DNA of 20,229 nucleotides from positions 1 to 20,229 of the forward strand of contig JAPLON010000045.1 in NCBI GenBank assembly GCA_026400695.1, read 5' to 3'. The stretch is from Pseudomonadota bacterium. GTDB lineage: Bacteria > Pseudomonadota > Alphaproteobacteria > Paracaedibacterales > CAITNM01. This document shows positions 1-7,775 of this stretch, one piece after another; position 1 is the stretch's first letter, and each line of letters opens with the position of its first letter. The notes below the pieces were generated by a model. It ran no database searches and had not been told where the DNA came from. It saw nothing but the letters and a program-made list of their open reading frames with translations. A program made the position numbers and the translations under genes.

Positions 1-145
1 GCCTTCTATGACCAAACCCAAGATTACCATCAACATATTGCCCTTCACCATCTGGACCACGATGCGCAATACTGTCGGTCATAGCTTTAATTTGACTATG
101 GGCAACAGGTTGTTGAAAATTGAGAATGCCTGATATTCCGCACAT
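1..145 (-). CDS. asnB: Asparagine synthetase, glutamine-hydrolysing (N-terminal fragment)
   Basis: This is the first 48 codons of a gene that runs off the left edge. The protein opens with MCGISGI, so Cys2, the nucleophile of class II glutamine amidotransferases, is exposed once Met1 is removed. It continues with the AHRGPDGEG and GFGHRR motifs typical of the glutaminase domain of AsnB. The synthetase domain is outside the window. The family transfers glutamine-derived ammonia to aspartate or an aspartate-like acceptor. The start lies one base after the stop of the upstream aminotransferase, so it is the last visible gene of the polysaccharide operon. AsnB-like proteins are frequent in O-antigen and exopolysaccharide loci, where some amidate sugar carboxylates. 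Whether this one makes asparagine or amidates a uronic acid cannot be told from the fragment. Confidence 0.88.
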   Translation of the reverse strand, partial: MCGISGILNFQQPVAHSQIKAMTDSIAHRGPDGEGQYVDGNLGFGHRR

Positions 146-146
146 A

Positions 147-1307
147 TTAGATTGCTCTTAAAGCCTCAATTACATAATCAAAATCTTCTTTTACCATCTT
201 GTTATGCAATGGAATCGCCATTGTGTTTTTATCGCAAGATTTTGCGCCAGGGAAATCATCATCTTTAATGCCGTATTTTTCTTTATAAAAGCTCAGCATA
301 TGTACTGCATGAGTTCCTGGCCTTGTTGCTATCCCCTTTTGCTGAAGAATATCCATAATGTCATTTCGTGACATAGGTGATTTTTCAGGATCCACGTAAC
401 ATACGAAGGCTTGCCATGCGTGCTGAGTAACATAATCTGGTGTTGCTTGGGGTTTTAACCAACTGATATTTTTAAGTTTTTCTGTGTAATATTCAGCCCA
501 AACTTGGCGCTCTTTAATAAAAGATTCTAGCTTTTTTAGCTGAACCAAACCTACAGCAGCCTGAAGATCAGTCATTCTATAATTAAAACCAAGCATTTTA
601 AAATCGGGAAGTAAGTATGGTTTAGCACTATTGTGTCTTGCTTCTTCAGAAATTTCTGCCCCATGATTGCGCATTATATCTGACAATCGGTTAAGTTCTC
701 TATCATTTGTCGTAACCATTCCTCCCTCACCAGTTGTAATCGATTTTCTAGGGTGGAATGAAAATGCTGCCATATCACCTAAAGATCCGGCAGGTCTATT
801 TTTATAAGAAGCACCAGCAGCACAAGCCGCATCTTCTAAAATTTTAACATGACTCGGTATTACAGCACGAATTGCATCAATATCAGCGCAAAGACCGAAG
901 AGATGCACAGGAATAATTGCCTTAGTGCGTTCAGTAATTTTTGAAGGTATATCTTCAATTTTTATATTAAATGTATTAGTATCAACATCGCAAAAAATTG
1001 GGGTTGCTCCACAATATAAAACAACGTTTGCTGTTGCCACCCACGTAAATGCAGGAACAATCACCTCATCTCCAGGCCCAACACCCATAGCCGCTAAGGC
1101 CAAATGAAGACCAGTTGTACAAGAAGTAACCGCAAGTGCATGACTAACATCGTGCAACTTTGCAAATTCCTTTTCAAATTGAGATACTTTTGGACCTTGC
1201 GTCATCCATCCACTTAACAATGGTTCACGCACTGCATTCCATTCTTCGTCAGTTAGTGACGGGACAGCTATAGGAATTTTTCTGATTTTTTCTGCAGTTT
1301 GACTCAT
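147..1307 (-). CDS. DegT/DnrJ/EryC1/StrS-family PLP-dependent sugar aminotransferase
   Basis: A 386-residue protein of the usual family length. It should transfer an amino group from glutamate to a keto-sugar nucleotide in the cytoplasm. Visible features are the N-terminal GWMTQGPKV segment, the TSCTTGLHLAL phosphate-binding region near residue 62, the PAFTWVATANV segment near 85, Asp159 in LEDAACAAG (pyridine-nitrogen partner), and Lys188 in SFHPRKS, the expected Schiff-base lysine, followed by GEGGMVTTND. The ATG shares one base with the stop of the preceding epimerase gene (TAATG), which implies translational coupling. The pairing suggests that the epimerase/dehydratase supplies a keto-sugar that this enzyme aminates, in the manner of perosamine or bacillosamine synthases. 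The exact sugar cannot be deduced. It is a different subfamily from the WbpE-like aminotransferase further upstream. Confidence 0.9.
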   Translation of the reverse strand: MSQTAEKIRKIPIAVPSLTDEEWNAVREPLLSGWMTQGPKVSQFEKEFAKLHDVSHALAVTSCTTGLHLALAAMGVGPGDEVIVPAFTWVATANVVLYCGATPIFCDVDTNTFNIKIEDIPSKITERTKAIIPVHLFGLCADIDAIRAVIPSHVKILEDAACAAGASYKNRPAGSLGDMAAFSFHPRKSITTGEGGMVTTNDRELNRLSDIMRNHGAEISEEARHNSAKPYLLPDFKMLGFNYRMTDLQAAVGLVQLKKLESFIKERQVWAEYYTEKLKNISWLKPQATPDYVTQHAWQAFVCYVDPEKSPMSRNDIMDILQQKGIATRPGTHAVHMLSFYKEKYGIKDDDFPGAKSCDKNTMAIPLHNKMVKEDFDYVIEALRAI

Positions 1308-2296
1308 TACGCTACCTTTGCCCTTCGCATTTCTACCTGATCGATATGATTTTTACGCCATTCTATAAGTTTTTTTAATCCATCTTCTAAGTTAAGAGCT
1401 GCCTTAAAACCAATTTGTTCAGTAGCTTTTTTTGGGCATCCAATACGATTTTTAACAAATGTTAGCCCAGACGGCTCATATTTTACAGAAAGATTTGATC
1501 CTGTAATTTTTAAAATCATTTCCGCAAGCTCTTTAATAGAAGTACGGATGCCAGTACCAACATTATAAAACTGGTCGGTAGTCTCAGCTTTCATTGCACA
1601 TACGTTAGCTTTTGCACAGTCACCAACATACACAAAATCATAGGCTTGAGAACCATCACCATAAAGCACTGGAGCAATACCTTTATCTAAGTTATCAAGC
1701 ATTTTCATGATAACAGCAATATAAGCCCCACGATAATCTTGGCGTGGTCCATATACGTTCATATAACGTAAACCCACAAAAGGTAACTTATAACGATGGT
1801 AATAAGCACGCGCCATAGCCTCACCTGCTATTTTAGTTGCTCCATAAAAATTAGTATTGTTAAAAGGATGATCTTCGTCCATAGGTTCACGCACTGCATC
1901 TCCGTAAACAGATGCAGAAGAAGAATAAACCAAACGTTTCACACCTTGGTTTACACATGCATCAAGAACATTAAAGGTGCCTTCAACATTTACATTAAAG
2001 GCAGATCTAGGAAATTCATGGCACTGCAAAAGCCAAAGAGCTGCAAAATGAAATACACCATCAGCCCCTTTTAATGCCTCATTTAAGATATCTATTTGGC
2101 ATATATCACCACCAATCTCAAACACACGTACACGCGGGTCTTCAAGTGCACTTTCTATATTTCCATAAGTTCCACGAACAAAATTATCATAAACAATCAG
2201 CTCTTTTACATCTTCTTTTAAAAGTTCATCAACTGTATGAGAGCCAATTAAGCCAGCCCCACCAATAACAACTACTTTTTTTCCTTTTAATTCCAT
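1307..2296 (-). CDS. NAD-dependent nucleotide-sugar epimerase/dehydratase (extended SDR)
   Basis: An extended short-chain dehydrogenase/reductase acting on a nucleotide sugar. Counting from the chosen ATG it has the Rossmann glycine motif GGAGLIG at 12-18, YSSSASVYG near 124-132 and the catalytic YGATK (Tyr151, Lys155), then NVYGPRQ and a C-terminal substrate domain. The open frame extends to a TTG at 2308 that overlaps the previous gene's stop. I prefer the ATG at 2296 because GAGG lies six bases before it and because the encoded protein then begins with the usual short lead to the Rossmann strand, giving 329 residues. It resembles UDP-glucose 4-epimerases and related UDP-sugar epimerases. 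Sequence alone does not separate epimerase from dehydratase activity. It is coupled to the downstream aminotransferase. Confidence 0.88.
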   Translation of the reverse strand: MELKGKKVVVIGGAGLIGSHTVDELLKEDVKELIVYDNFVRGTYGNIESALEDPRVRVFEIGGDICQIDILNEALKGADGVFHFAALWLLQCHEFPRSAFNVNVEGTFNVLDACVNQGVKRLVYSSSASVYGDAVREPMDEDHPFNNTNFYGATKIAGEAMARAYYHRYKLPFVGLRYMNVYGPRQDYRGAYIAVIMKMLDNLDKGIAPVLYGDGSQAYDFVYVGDCAKANVCAMKAETTDQFYNVGTGIRTSIKELAEMILKITGSNLSVKYEPSGLTFVKNRIGCPKKATEQIGFKAALNLEDGLKKLIEWRKNHIDQVEMRRAKVA

Positions 2297-2304
2297 TTCA
2301 GACC

Positions 2305-2697
2305 TCAATTAAAAATATCTTTTTGATTAACGTAGTACTTTAACTCAATTAAATTATTCGACGGATCTGAAACAAAAAAGCTAAAATGCCAACCTGATTT
2401 GTTTTGAAAACGTTCAAACAATTCTTCAAAAAATGAAGCTTTAGCGCCCTTACACTTAGCATATACGCTATCAAAATCTTCTTTTTTATCGAAGATAATA
2501 CCATAATGACGCGGATACATTGTTACTTCTGTATCAACTTTAGCTGGATTTAAGTGTGTAACTACTTGATGACCAAAAAAGTTAAAAATCACATAGTTAT
2601 CGTATTCACGCCCAATATAGGCACCAAAAGCTTTGGTGTAAAACACTTTTGCAAGAGAAAGATCATGTGTAGGAATTGCTAAATGGAAAATGCTCAT
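2305..2697 (-). CDS. VOC-fold (glyoxalase/dioxygenase superfamily) protein
   Basis: A single-domain vicinal-oxygen-chelate protein of 130 residues. It begins FHLAIPTHDL, typical of the first beta-alpha-beta unit, has FNFFGHQVVTHL in the middle, and ends FVSDPSNNLIELKYY, the usual position of the metal-ligand glutamate. His5, a His in the MYPRHYGIIF segment and the final Glu are plausible metal ligands. The reaction is unknown: the superfamily includes glyoxalases, extradiol dioxygenases and epimerases. The gene starts two bases after the wbpE-like stop and runs up to the epimerase gene, so it is an integral part of the polysaccharide operon and may act on a sugar intermediate. That role is inference from position only. 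No clear Shine-Dalgarno sequence precedes the ATG. Confidence 0.82.
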   Translation of the reverse strand: MSIFHLAIPTHDLSLAKVFYTKAFGAYIGREYDNYVIFNFFGHQVVTHLNPAKVDTEVTMYPRHYGIIFDKKEDFDSVYAKCKGAKASFFEELFERFQNKSGWHFSFFVSDPSNNLIELKYYVNQKDIFN

Positions 2698-2699
2698 AA

Positions 2700-3863
2700 T
2701 TACAACTTTTCTTTAATAATGTGAGCGACTTCCTTAGCGGCATCCAAGCTAACATAACCACTCATAGGCAAGCTCAAAACTTCATTTGCTAAAGATTCAC
2801 ATACAGGCAAAGATCCCTCTGTTGCTGTTGGATAATCTTTATATGCCGCTTGTAAATGCAGTGGCTTCACATAGTAAACCATGTTTGGAATACCAGCTTC
2901 TTTCAAATCAGCCATTAGTTTTGAACGCTCTATATGTTTTGGTAAACGTACCGTATACTGAGCCCAAGCAGATGTCGCACCTTCCATAAGATGAGGAATT
3001 TGGACAATTTTTTTCAATGCGTCACTGTATGCATCAGCTGCTTTTTGACGTGTAATCAACTCATCTGGAAATATCTTAATTTTTTCTATCAATATTGCTG
3101 CCTGAATTGTATCAAGCCTTCCATTCATACCAATGCGCACATTGTCATACTTGTCACTACCCTGCCCGTGCACACGCAGTGACTTGATAATTAGTGCTAG
3201 TTCATCATCATTGGTAAAAATGGCGCCACCATCACCATAACAACCAAGAGGTTTCGCTGGAAAGAAACTAGTTGTAGCCATATCACCGATATTACCAACC
3301 ATTTTCCCTTTATAAGAAGCTCCAAAACTTTGAGCTCCATCTGCCATAACCCAAAGGTTGTGCTCATTGGCAATGATTTGAACTGCATCGTAATCTGCTG
3401 GTTGACCAAACAAATCTACAGGAATAATTCCAACAGGTTTTAATCCTAATTTTTTGGCAGTTTGAATTCCTTGTTCTAAACTCTTAGGATCCATATTATA
3501 GGTATCTTCCAAAGAATCTATAAATACAGGAGTTGCTCCCACCCAAGCAACTACTTCTGCCGTCGCCGCAAAGGTAAAACCTGGCACAAATACAGCATCA
3601 CCTGAGCCAACATTTTTAGCCATTAGACCAAGACCCAAAGCATCCGTCCCATTGGCACAACTTATAGCGTGCTTTACACCACAAAATGCTGCTAATTGTT
3701 TTTCAAACTCATGAACCTCTGGCCCCATAATAAATGTACCATGATCTAAGACACGCTTAATTGCCGCATCTATCTCTGGACGAATTCGCTCTAATTGAGA
3801 TTTTAAATCGATAAATTGCATTGGTTTTTGAATTGTTTCAGGCTGTCTTAATGCTTGTGTCAT
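2700..3863 (-). CDS. wbpE: UDP-2-acetamido-2-deoxy-3-oxo-glucuronate aminotransferase (WbpE/WlbC type)
   Basis: A DegT-family PLP aminotransferase of 387 residues. Strong WbpE/WlbC-type motifs are MQFIDLKSQ near 15, FIMGPEV at 44-50, SCANGTDAL at 68-76, PGFTFAATAE at 94-103, Asp175 in MADGAQSFGASYKG, and TSFFPAKPLGCYGDGGAIFT with the Schiff-base Lys204. WbpE converts the 3-oxo product of WbpB to the 3-amino sugar with glutamate as amino donor. GAGG lies six bases before the ATG at 3863, so this start is used even though it overlaps the preceding gene by 26 bases; the alternative Met15 matches the start of shorter homologues. The adjacent gene encodes both the preceding step (WbpB) and the following one (WbpD), which makes the assignment firm. 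It acts in the cytoplasm on a UDP-sugar. Confidence 0.92.
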   Translation of the reverse strand: MTQALRQPETIQKPMQFIDLKSQLERIRPEIDAAIKRVLDHGTFIMGPEVHEFEKQLAAFCGVKHAISCANGTDALGLGLMAKNVGSGDAVFVPGFTFAATAEVVAWVGATPVFIDSLEDTYNMDPKSLEQGIQTAKKLGLKPVGIIPVDLFGQPADYDAVQIIANEHNLWVMADGAQSFGASYKGKMVGNIGDMATTSFFPAKPLGCYGDGGAIFTNDDELALIIKSLRVHGQGSDKYDNVRIGMNGRLDTIQAAILIEKIKIFPDELITRQKAADAYSDALKKIVQIPHLMEGATSAWAQYTVRLPKHIERSKLMADLKEAGIPNMVYYVKPLHLQAAYKDYPTATEGSLPVCESLANEVLSLPMSGYVSLDAAKEVAHIIKEKL

Positions 3864-5409
3864 CTTTTACCTCAACTAAACATTCATTAACTATTTTATA
3901 GAGTCGTTTTTCGCGAGGACATAACAAATCATCCCCAAGTTTTTCACCGGCATGGCTAACCCAACCAATTTGTTTAGCAGGATTTCCTACCATTACTGCA
4001 TGGGGTTTTACATCTTTAGTTACAACAGCGCCCGCGCCGATCAAACTATAAGCACCCAAACGATTACCGCAGACAATGGTCGCATTTGCTCCTATCGTAA
4101 CTCCACGTTCTACATAAGTTAGACGAAATTCATCTTTGCGTTCTATTTCAGCCCTTGGGTTATGAACATTTGTAAATACACAAGATGGACCACAGAAAAC
4201 GCCATCTTCCAAAGTAACCCCTTTATAAAGGCTTACATTATTTTGGATTTTACACGCATTTCCTATAACCACATCAGGACCAATCATTACATTTTGGCCA
4301 ATCACACAATTCTGACCTATTTTAGTACCCTTAATAATGTGAGAAAAATGCCAAATTTTAGAACCTTCGCCAATATCACAACCACCATCTACTAAGGCCG
4401 TTTCATGTACGAAATATGGCAATACCGTGCTACCCAAAGAAATATTAGTTTTTGAATGCAGTGATTGCTGCGCTGCATCTAAAACTTGTAACACTTGTAA
4501 TCCTTCAAATCCATCGGTACGAGGCTTTTGATTATCACGAATACAATCGATAAAATGCTGACATTCTAGCTTTAAAGGTTCGGAAACCTCCATAGGCACA
4601 TTAATTAAATCGGCTTTTGTAGCCTCTGGTAAACCATTTACCCAATTAATTTGATGTGGGTATAGTTTTAGTTTTTCACCCCACGGCAAGCCATCATCAA
4701 ACACAGCCATTCCACGGTCACCCACTACTACCAGCTTTTGCTCTTTAAATGGATGAAGCCATGACACAAAAATATGTGCCTGAATACCATTTTTAAAAGA
4801 TAAATGAGTTGTCGTTACATCATGAATACGTGGATTTAAATGACACGCTCCAGTTGCATAAACTGTTTCTGGTAAATCTGCTGCTAAGCTTAAAATCATG
4901 GAAATATCATGGGGAGCAAAACTCCAAAGTATATTTTCTTCATTTCTAAATTTACCTAAATTTAAACGATTTGAATAAATATACTGGAGACGACCAAGAT
5001 TACCCTTAGCTATCAACTGCTTCAATTCTAAAAAAGCAGGATGGTACTGTAGAAGATGCCCAACCATAAGTCTTCTATCTACTTGCATTGCAAGATCACA
5101 AAGCTTTCTGGCTTCATCTACTTTTAATGATAAAGGTTTTTCAACAAAAACATGTTTTTTAGCCATCAATGCTTTTTGAGCTAATGTATAGTGCTGTTCA
5201 GCAGGAGCTGCAATTACAACCCCCTCGACATCACTTTGCAATATTTGCTCCAAGGTTAAACTTGGCACATTATAAGTTTGAGAAGTAGCTGTAGCTAGCA
5301 CTTGGTTAGCATCACATACTGAATGTAACACTCCCAGTTCTGAAAAATTGCGAACAAGGTTTTTGCCCCAGTAGCCACAACCAATTACTGATATTTTAAT
5401 GTTAGGCAT
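3838..5409 (-). CDS. Fused WbpB-like UDP-GlcNAcA 3-dehydrogenase and WbpD-like N-acetyltransferase
   Basis: A 523-residue two-domain protein. Residues 1 to about 325 are a Gfo/Idh/MocA oxidoreductase: GCGYWGKNL at 10-18 binds NAD, VEKPLSL at 89-95 holds the family EKP motif (Lys91), and APHDIS near 165 carries the catalytic-region His168. Residues from about 333 are a left-handed beta-helix hexapeptide transferase: repeats such as IGQNVMIG and IGANATIV, plus KIWHFSHI and NVHNPRA, are typical of WbpD/WlbB. Together they oxidise UDP-GlcNAcA at C3 and later acetylate the 3-amino sugar made by WbpE. WbpB and WbpD are separate genes in Pseudomonas and Bordetella, so the fusion joins steps that flank the aminotransferase. 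The start ATG at 5409 follows AGGTG and overlaps the ABC transporter stop by eight bases. WbpA (6-dehydrogenase) and WbpI (2-epimerase) are not in the window. Confidence 0.92.
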   Translation of the reverse strand: MPNIKISVIGCGYWGKNLVRNFSELGVLHSVCDANQVLATATSQTYNVPSLTLEQILQSDVEGVVIAAPAEQHYTLAQKALMAKKHVFVEKPLSLKVDEARKLCDLAMQVDRRLMVGHLLQYHPAFLELKQLIAKGNLGRLQYIYSNRLNLGKFRNEENILWSFAPHDISMILSLAADLPETVYATGACHLNPRIHDVTTTHLSFKNGIQAHIFVSWLHPFKEQKLVVVGDRGMAVFDDGLPWGEKLKLYPHQINWVNGLPEATKADLINVPMEVSEPLKLECQHFIDCIRDNQKPRTDGFEGLQVLQVLDAAQQSLHSKTNISLGSTVLPYFVHETALVDGGCDIGEGSKIWHFSHIIKGTKIGQNCVIGQNVMIGPDVVIGNACKIQNNVSLYKGVTLEDGVFCGPSCVFTNVHNPRAEIERKDEFRLTYVERGVTIGANATIVCGNRLGAYSLIGAGAVVTKDVKPHAVMVGNPAKQIGWVSHAGEKLGDDLLCPREKRLYKIVNECLVEVKDDTSIKTA

Positions 5410-7162
5410 GATTTTTCACCTTACTTGTTTGAAGCTTTTCATAGCTAGTAATTTGGCTGACCCGCCCTTGCTCCATCATCACAATTCGATCACAATCTTT
5501 AAGAGTTGTTAGCCTATGAGCAATCATAATAACTGTACGACTTTTGCTTACTGCATTAATAGTTTCCATTAACCTTTTTTCGGTTTCATTATCAAGCGCT
5601 GAAGTGGCCTCGTCAAAAATCAAAACTTCTGGGTTACGATAAAGCGCTCGAGCAATGGAAATACGTTGGCGCTCTCCGCCCGACAGACGAATGCCACGCT
5701 CACCCACAAATGTTTTTGCTCTCTCAGGTAATTGATCTATGAACTTACGCAATTGCGCCGCATCAATTGCTGAATTCAATCTTTGTGTATTAATTTCTTT
5801 TTCACCAAACGCAATATTGGCTTCAATTGTATCGTCTGTAAGATAAATCGATTGCGGCACATAACCAATTTTTTGATGCCATTGATATGAGTTAACCGGG
5901 TATTTATCATCAATCAACACCGCTCCATCATATGGCTTTAGTAACCCCAAGATTACATCAACAAGTGTCGATTTGCCTGACCCAGTTTCTCCAACAATGC
6001 CAATGCATTCGCCCTTAGTAATTTCGAACGAAACATCCTTTAGGGCATTTTTTTCAGTGTTTAAGTAACTAAAGCTAACACCACCTAGGTTTATAGATTT
6101 TTCAAAAGAAAAAGCAGGAAGATCAATATAGTTCTCTTTTGTGGCAACTGTATTGTATTCTTTATATACCCTTTCTATGGCTGGTATAATTGACTTAAAC
6201 GTACTTAGAAGACTAATAACTCTATTTAGTCCTGGCATTATACGAAATCCTAAGTAAATATAACCACCCAAAATACCTATAGTTTGCACAGGGCTTTCAT
6301 TTTCCAAGCACAGGCATAAAATTGCTGAAACGAACAAACCCACAAACAAAATTTCAATTACCATCCTGGGTAAAGAATTAGTTGCGGTTTGAATAGCCCT
6401 AATACGTGACTGCTTGCGTGAATGATATTGATAGGCGTTAATAAAAGCATCTCGTTTACCTAGCAATATTATCTCTTTAAAACCATGGAAAAACTGTAAT
6501 AAATTCTGCCCACTATAAAGCGCAGACTCTTGCATACGCTGCCCCCAACGATAAAACTGCGGAAGCATTATTTTTGTGACAAACAATCCAAAAACCACAC
6601 TTATTCCTAAAACCATTAGTGCTAAAGATGGATTCATCAAGACTACCATCGATATTAAACAAAAGAAAACAACTCCTTCAGATAAAATGCTTGCAATTGA
6701 AAGCATGCCGATTGAGAATACCTGCTCAACTTCTCCAATAACAGATAAACCTAAGGAAGAGTTACGAGTTAAATAGAATCCGTAATCAGCTTCTGAATAC
6801 CTGTGTAAAACTTTGTTTTTAAATTGATAATTCATTTTTTGAATTGAAAAATTTTGAAAAAAAACTTCGCCAGCCGCTAACAAATTCTTCACCCAGTAAA
6901 CCAATCCAACAATAATTGATATGTAAAAAATTATACGCCCATGAGATAAATTTACTTCAAATCCTAGCTTACCCAAGTATTTTTGCCCAATCTCAGGCTG
7001 ATTAAGTACCTGTGCAAATATCACAATTACTGATGCCGTAACAACTTCTAAAAGCGAGACACATAAAGCAAAAAATAGTATCCCCAACCACTTAATTTTT
7101 TCCTCTCGAGTCAAGAGTGACCTAATTTTTCGTACTGCCGATAAAACTGATGGGGATGACAC
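5402..7162 (-). CDS. ABC-type flippase/exporter, fused permease and ATPase (PglK/MsbA-like)
   Basis: A half-transporter with an N-terminal membrane domain of about six hydrophobic segments followed by a nucleotide-binding domain. Positions below count from 7210, the upstream limit of the open frame. Walker A GETGSGKS is at 407-414, the Q-loop VPQS near 452, the signature LSGGERQ at 509-515, Walker B VLIFDEATSALD near 529, and the switch His565. Proteins like this flip undecaprenyl-linked oligosaccharides (PglK) or lipids (MsbA) across the inner membrane. Its place in a sugar operon favours the first. No ATG is available near the 5' end. GTG codons occur at 7210, 7204 and 7162. I use 7162 because homologues begin just before the IRSLLTREEK segment and because 7163-7230 looks like leader DNA with a hairpin. 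The start remains uncertain. Confidence 0.87.
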   Translation of the reverse strand: MSSPSVLSAVRKIRSLLTREEKIKWLGILFFALCVSLLEVVTASVIVIFAQVLNQPEIGQKYLGKLGFEVNLSHGRIIFYISIIVGLVYWVKNLLAAGEVFFQNFSIQKMNYQFKNKVLHRYSEADYGFYLTRNSSLGLSVIGEVEQVFSIGMLSIASILSEGVVFFCLISMVVLMNPSLALMVLGISVVFGLFVTKIMLPQFYRWGQRMQESALYSGQNLLQFFHGFKEIILLGKRDAFINAYQYHSRKQSRIRAIQTATNSLPRMVIEILFVGLFVSAILCLCLENESPVQTIGILGGYIYLGFRIMPGLNRVISLLSTFKSIIPAIERVYKEYNTVATKENYIDLPAFSFEKSINLGGVSFSYLNTEKNALKDVSFEITKGECIGIVGETGSGKSTLVDVILGLLKPYDGAVLIDDKYPVNSYQWHQKIGYVPQSIYLTDDTIEANIAFGEKEINTQRLNSAIDAAQLRKFIDQLPERAKTFVGERGIRLSGGERQRISIARALYRNPEVLIFDEATSALDNETEKRLMETINAVSKSRTVIMIAHRLTTLKDCDRIVMMEQGRVSQITSYEKLQTSKVKNHA

Positions 7163-7166
7163 TTTT

Positions 7167-7180
7167 AAAATTACTCTACC
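7167..7180 (-). promoter_or_regulatory. Possible ops-like element for the NusG paralogue
   Basis: Read on the minus strand this is GGTAGAGTAATTTT, which matches the core of the E. coli ops element (GGTAGCGTGCTTTT) at 11 of 14 positions, including GGTAG, the following GT and the T run. It lies about 95 bases downstream of a NusG-type gene and just before the ABC transporter. The match is short and the ops consensus was defined for RfaH of gammaproteobacteria, so this is only a candidate. Confidence 0.3.
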
Positions 7181-7197
7181 ATAGCTGCCGCAGTCCG

Positions 7198-7224
7198 GGT
7201 GCACTTGCACACCAAGCTTGCACC
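7198..7224 (-). repeat. GC-rich hairpin in the leader between the NusG-like and ABC transporter genes
   Basis: On the minus strand GGTGCA pairs with TGCACC and, after a two-base bulge, CTTG pairs with CAAG, leaving a five-base GTGTG loop. The 10-bp stem is much richer in GC than its surroundings and also contains a direct repeat of GTGCAAG. There is no U tract directly after it, so it looks like a pause or structural element rather than a simple terminator. Confidence 0.5.
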
Positions 7225-7248
7225 GAGACCACTAAAATTAATAATCAA

Positions 7249-7268
7249 TCATTCTATTTTTAGAATGA
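7249..7268 (-). terminator. Hairpin directly after the NusG-like gene, possible attenuator
   Basis: A perfect 8-bp stem (TCATTCTA with TAGAATGA) with a four-base loop starts six bases after the stop codon of the NusG-like gene. On the minus strand it is followed by a T-rich but interrupted stretch. It could act as a weak intrinsic terminator or attenuator inside the operon. Confidence 0.45.
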
Positions 7269-7274
7269 CTCTAT

Positions 7275-7775
7275 TTACGCTGCTTCCACCGCATAATCCG
7301 GCAAAGCAAATCTTGTTTCCCTGCCCATAAAACTTAGCAGCAACCTGACGCGCTGATTTGCATCAAACATTTCAACCGTTGCTATTTGATCTTTGAACAT
7401 ACCATCTAAAATCCGTACTTTATCGCCTTTTGTGAAAGTAAGCAAACTACTCACAGGCACAATACTATCGGAAGTTTCTTGTGATTTTAAATTTTGAATA
7501 ACATAATTTGGCATAGCCGTTGGATACTCATTATTAGTAAGAAGGTAGGAAATCCCCCTAGTTCCATTCACACTACGCCACCTAGCCACTTCCATATCCA
7601 TACCAACAAATACGTAACGCGGAAACAATGGCAACAAAACTTCTTCAACTTTTCGCGCGTGTTTGCGGATTTTTTTAAACCTAGGCAGATAAACTTCAAA
7701 ACCTTGCTCAAGCAAATGCTGCTGCGCAATGAGTTCTTTTAAAGGCTGTGTGTGTGCAACGAACCAATTAATCAT
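7275..7775 (-). CDS. NusG-family transcription antitermination factor (RfaH/NusG-SP type)
   Basis: A 166-residue NusG paralogue. The N-terminal NGN domain (about 1-105) begins WFVAHTQPLKE and contains QGFEVYLP and LPLFPRYVFV, the hallmark of RNA-polymerase-binding NGN domains. A KOW domain follows near 115-145 with KGDKVRILDGMFKDQIATVE. Length is close to RfaH (162) and shorter than most housekeeping NusG. Such specialised paralogues bind elongating RNA polymerase and carry it through long polysaccharide operons. Its ATG overlaps the regulator's stop (ATGA), so the two are translationally coupled. The operon of sugar genes lies directly downstream on the same strand, which fits a role in its expression. 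Housekeeping NusG should be encoded elsewhere. Confidence 0.9.
   Translation of the reverse strand: MINWFVAHTQPLKELIAQQHLLEQGFEVYLPRFKKIRKHARKVEEVLLPLFPRYVFVGMDMEVARWRSVNGTRGISYLLTNNEYPTAMPNYVIQNLKSQETSDSIVPVSSLLTFTKGDKVRILDGMFKDQIATVEMFDANQRVRLLLSFMGRETRFALPDYAVEAA

Noticed and set aside
1796..2268. Plus-strand frames opposite the epimerase gene
   Set aside because: They are antisense shadows of a well-supported gene, with atypical composition and no family motif.
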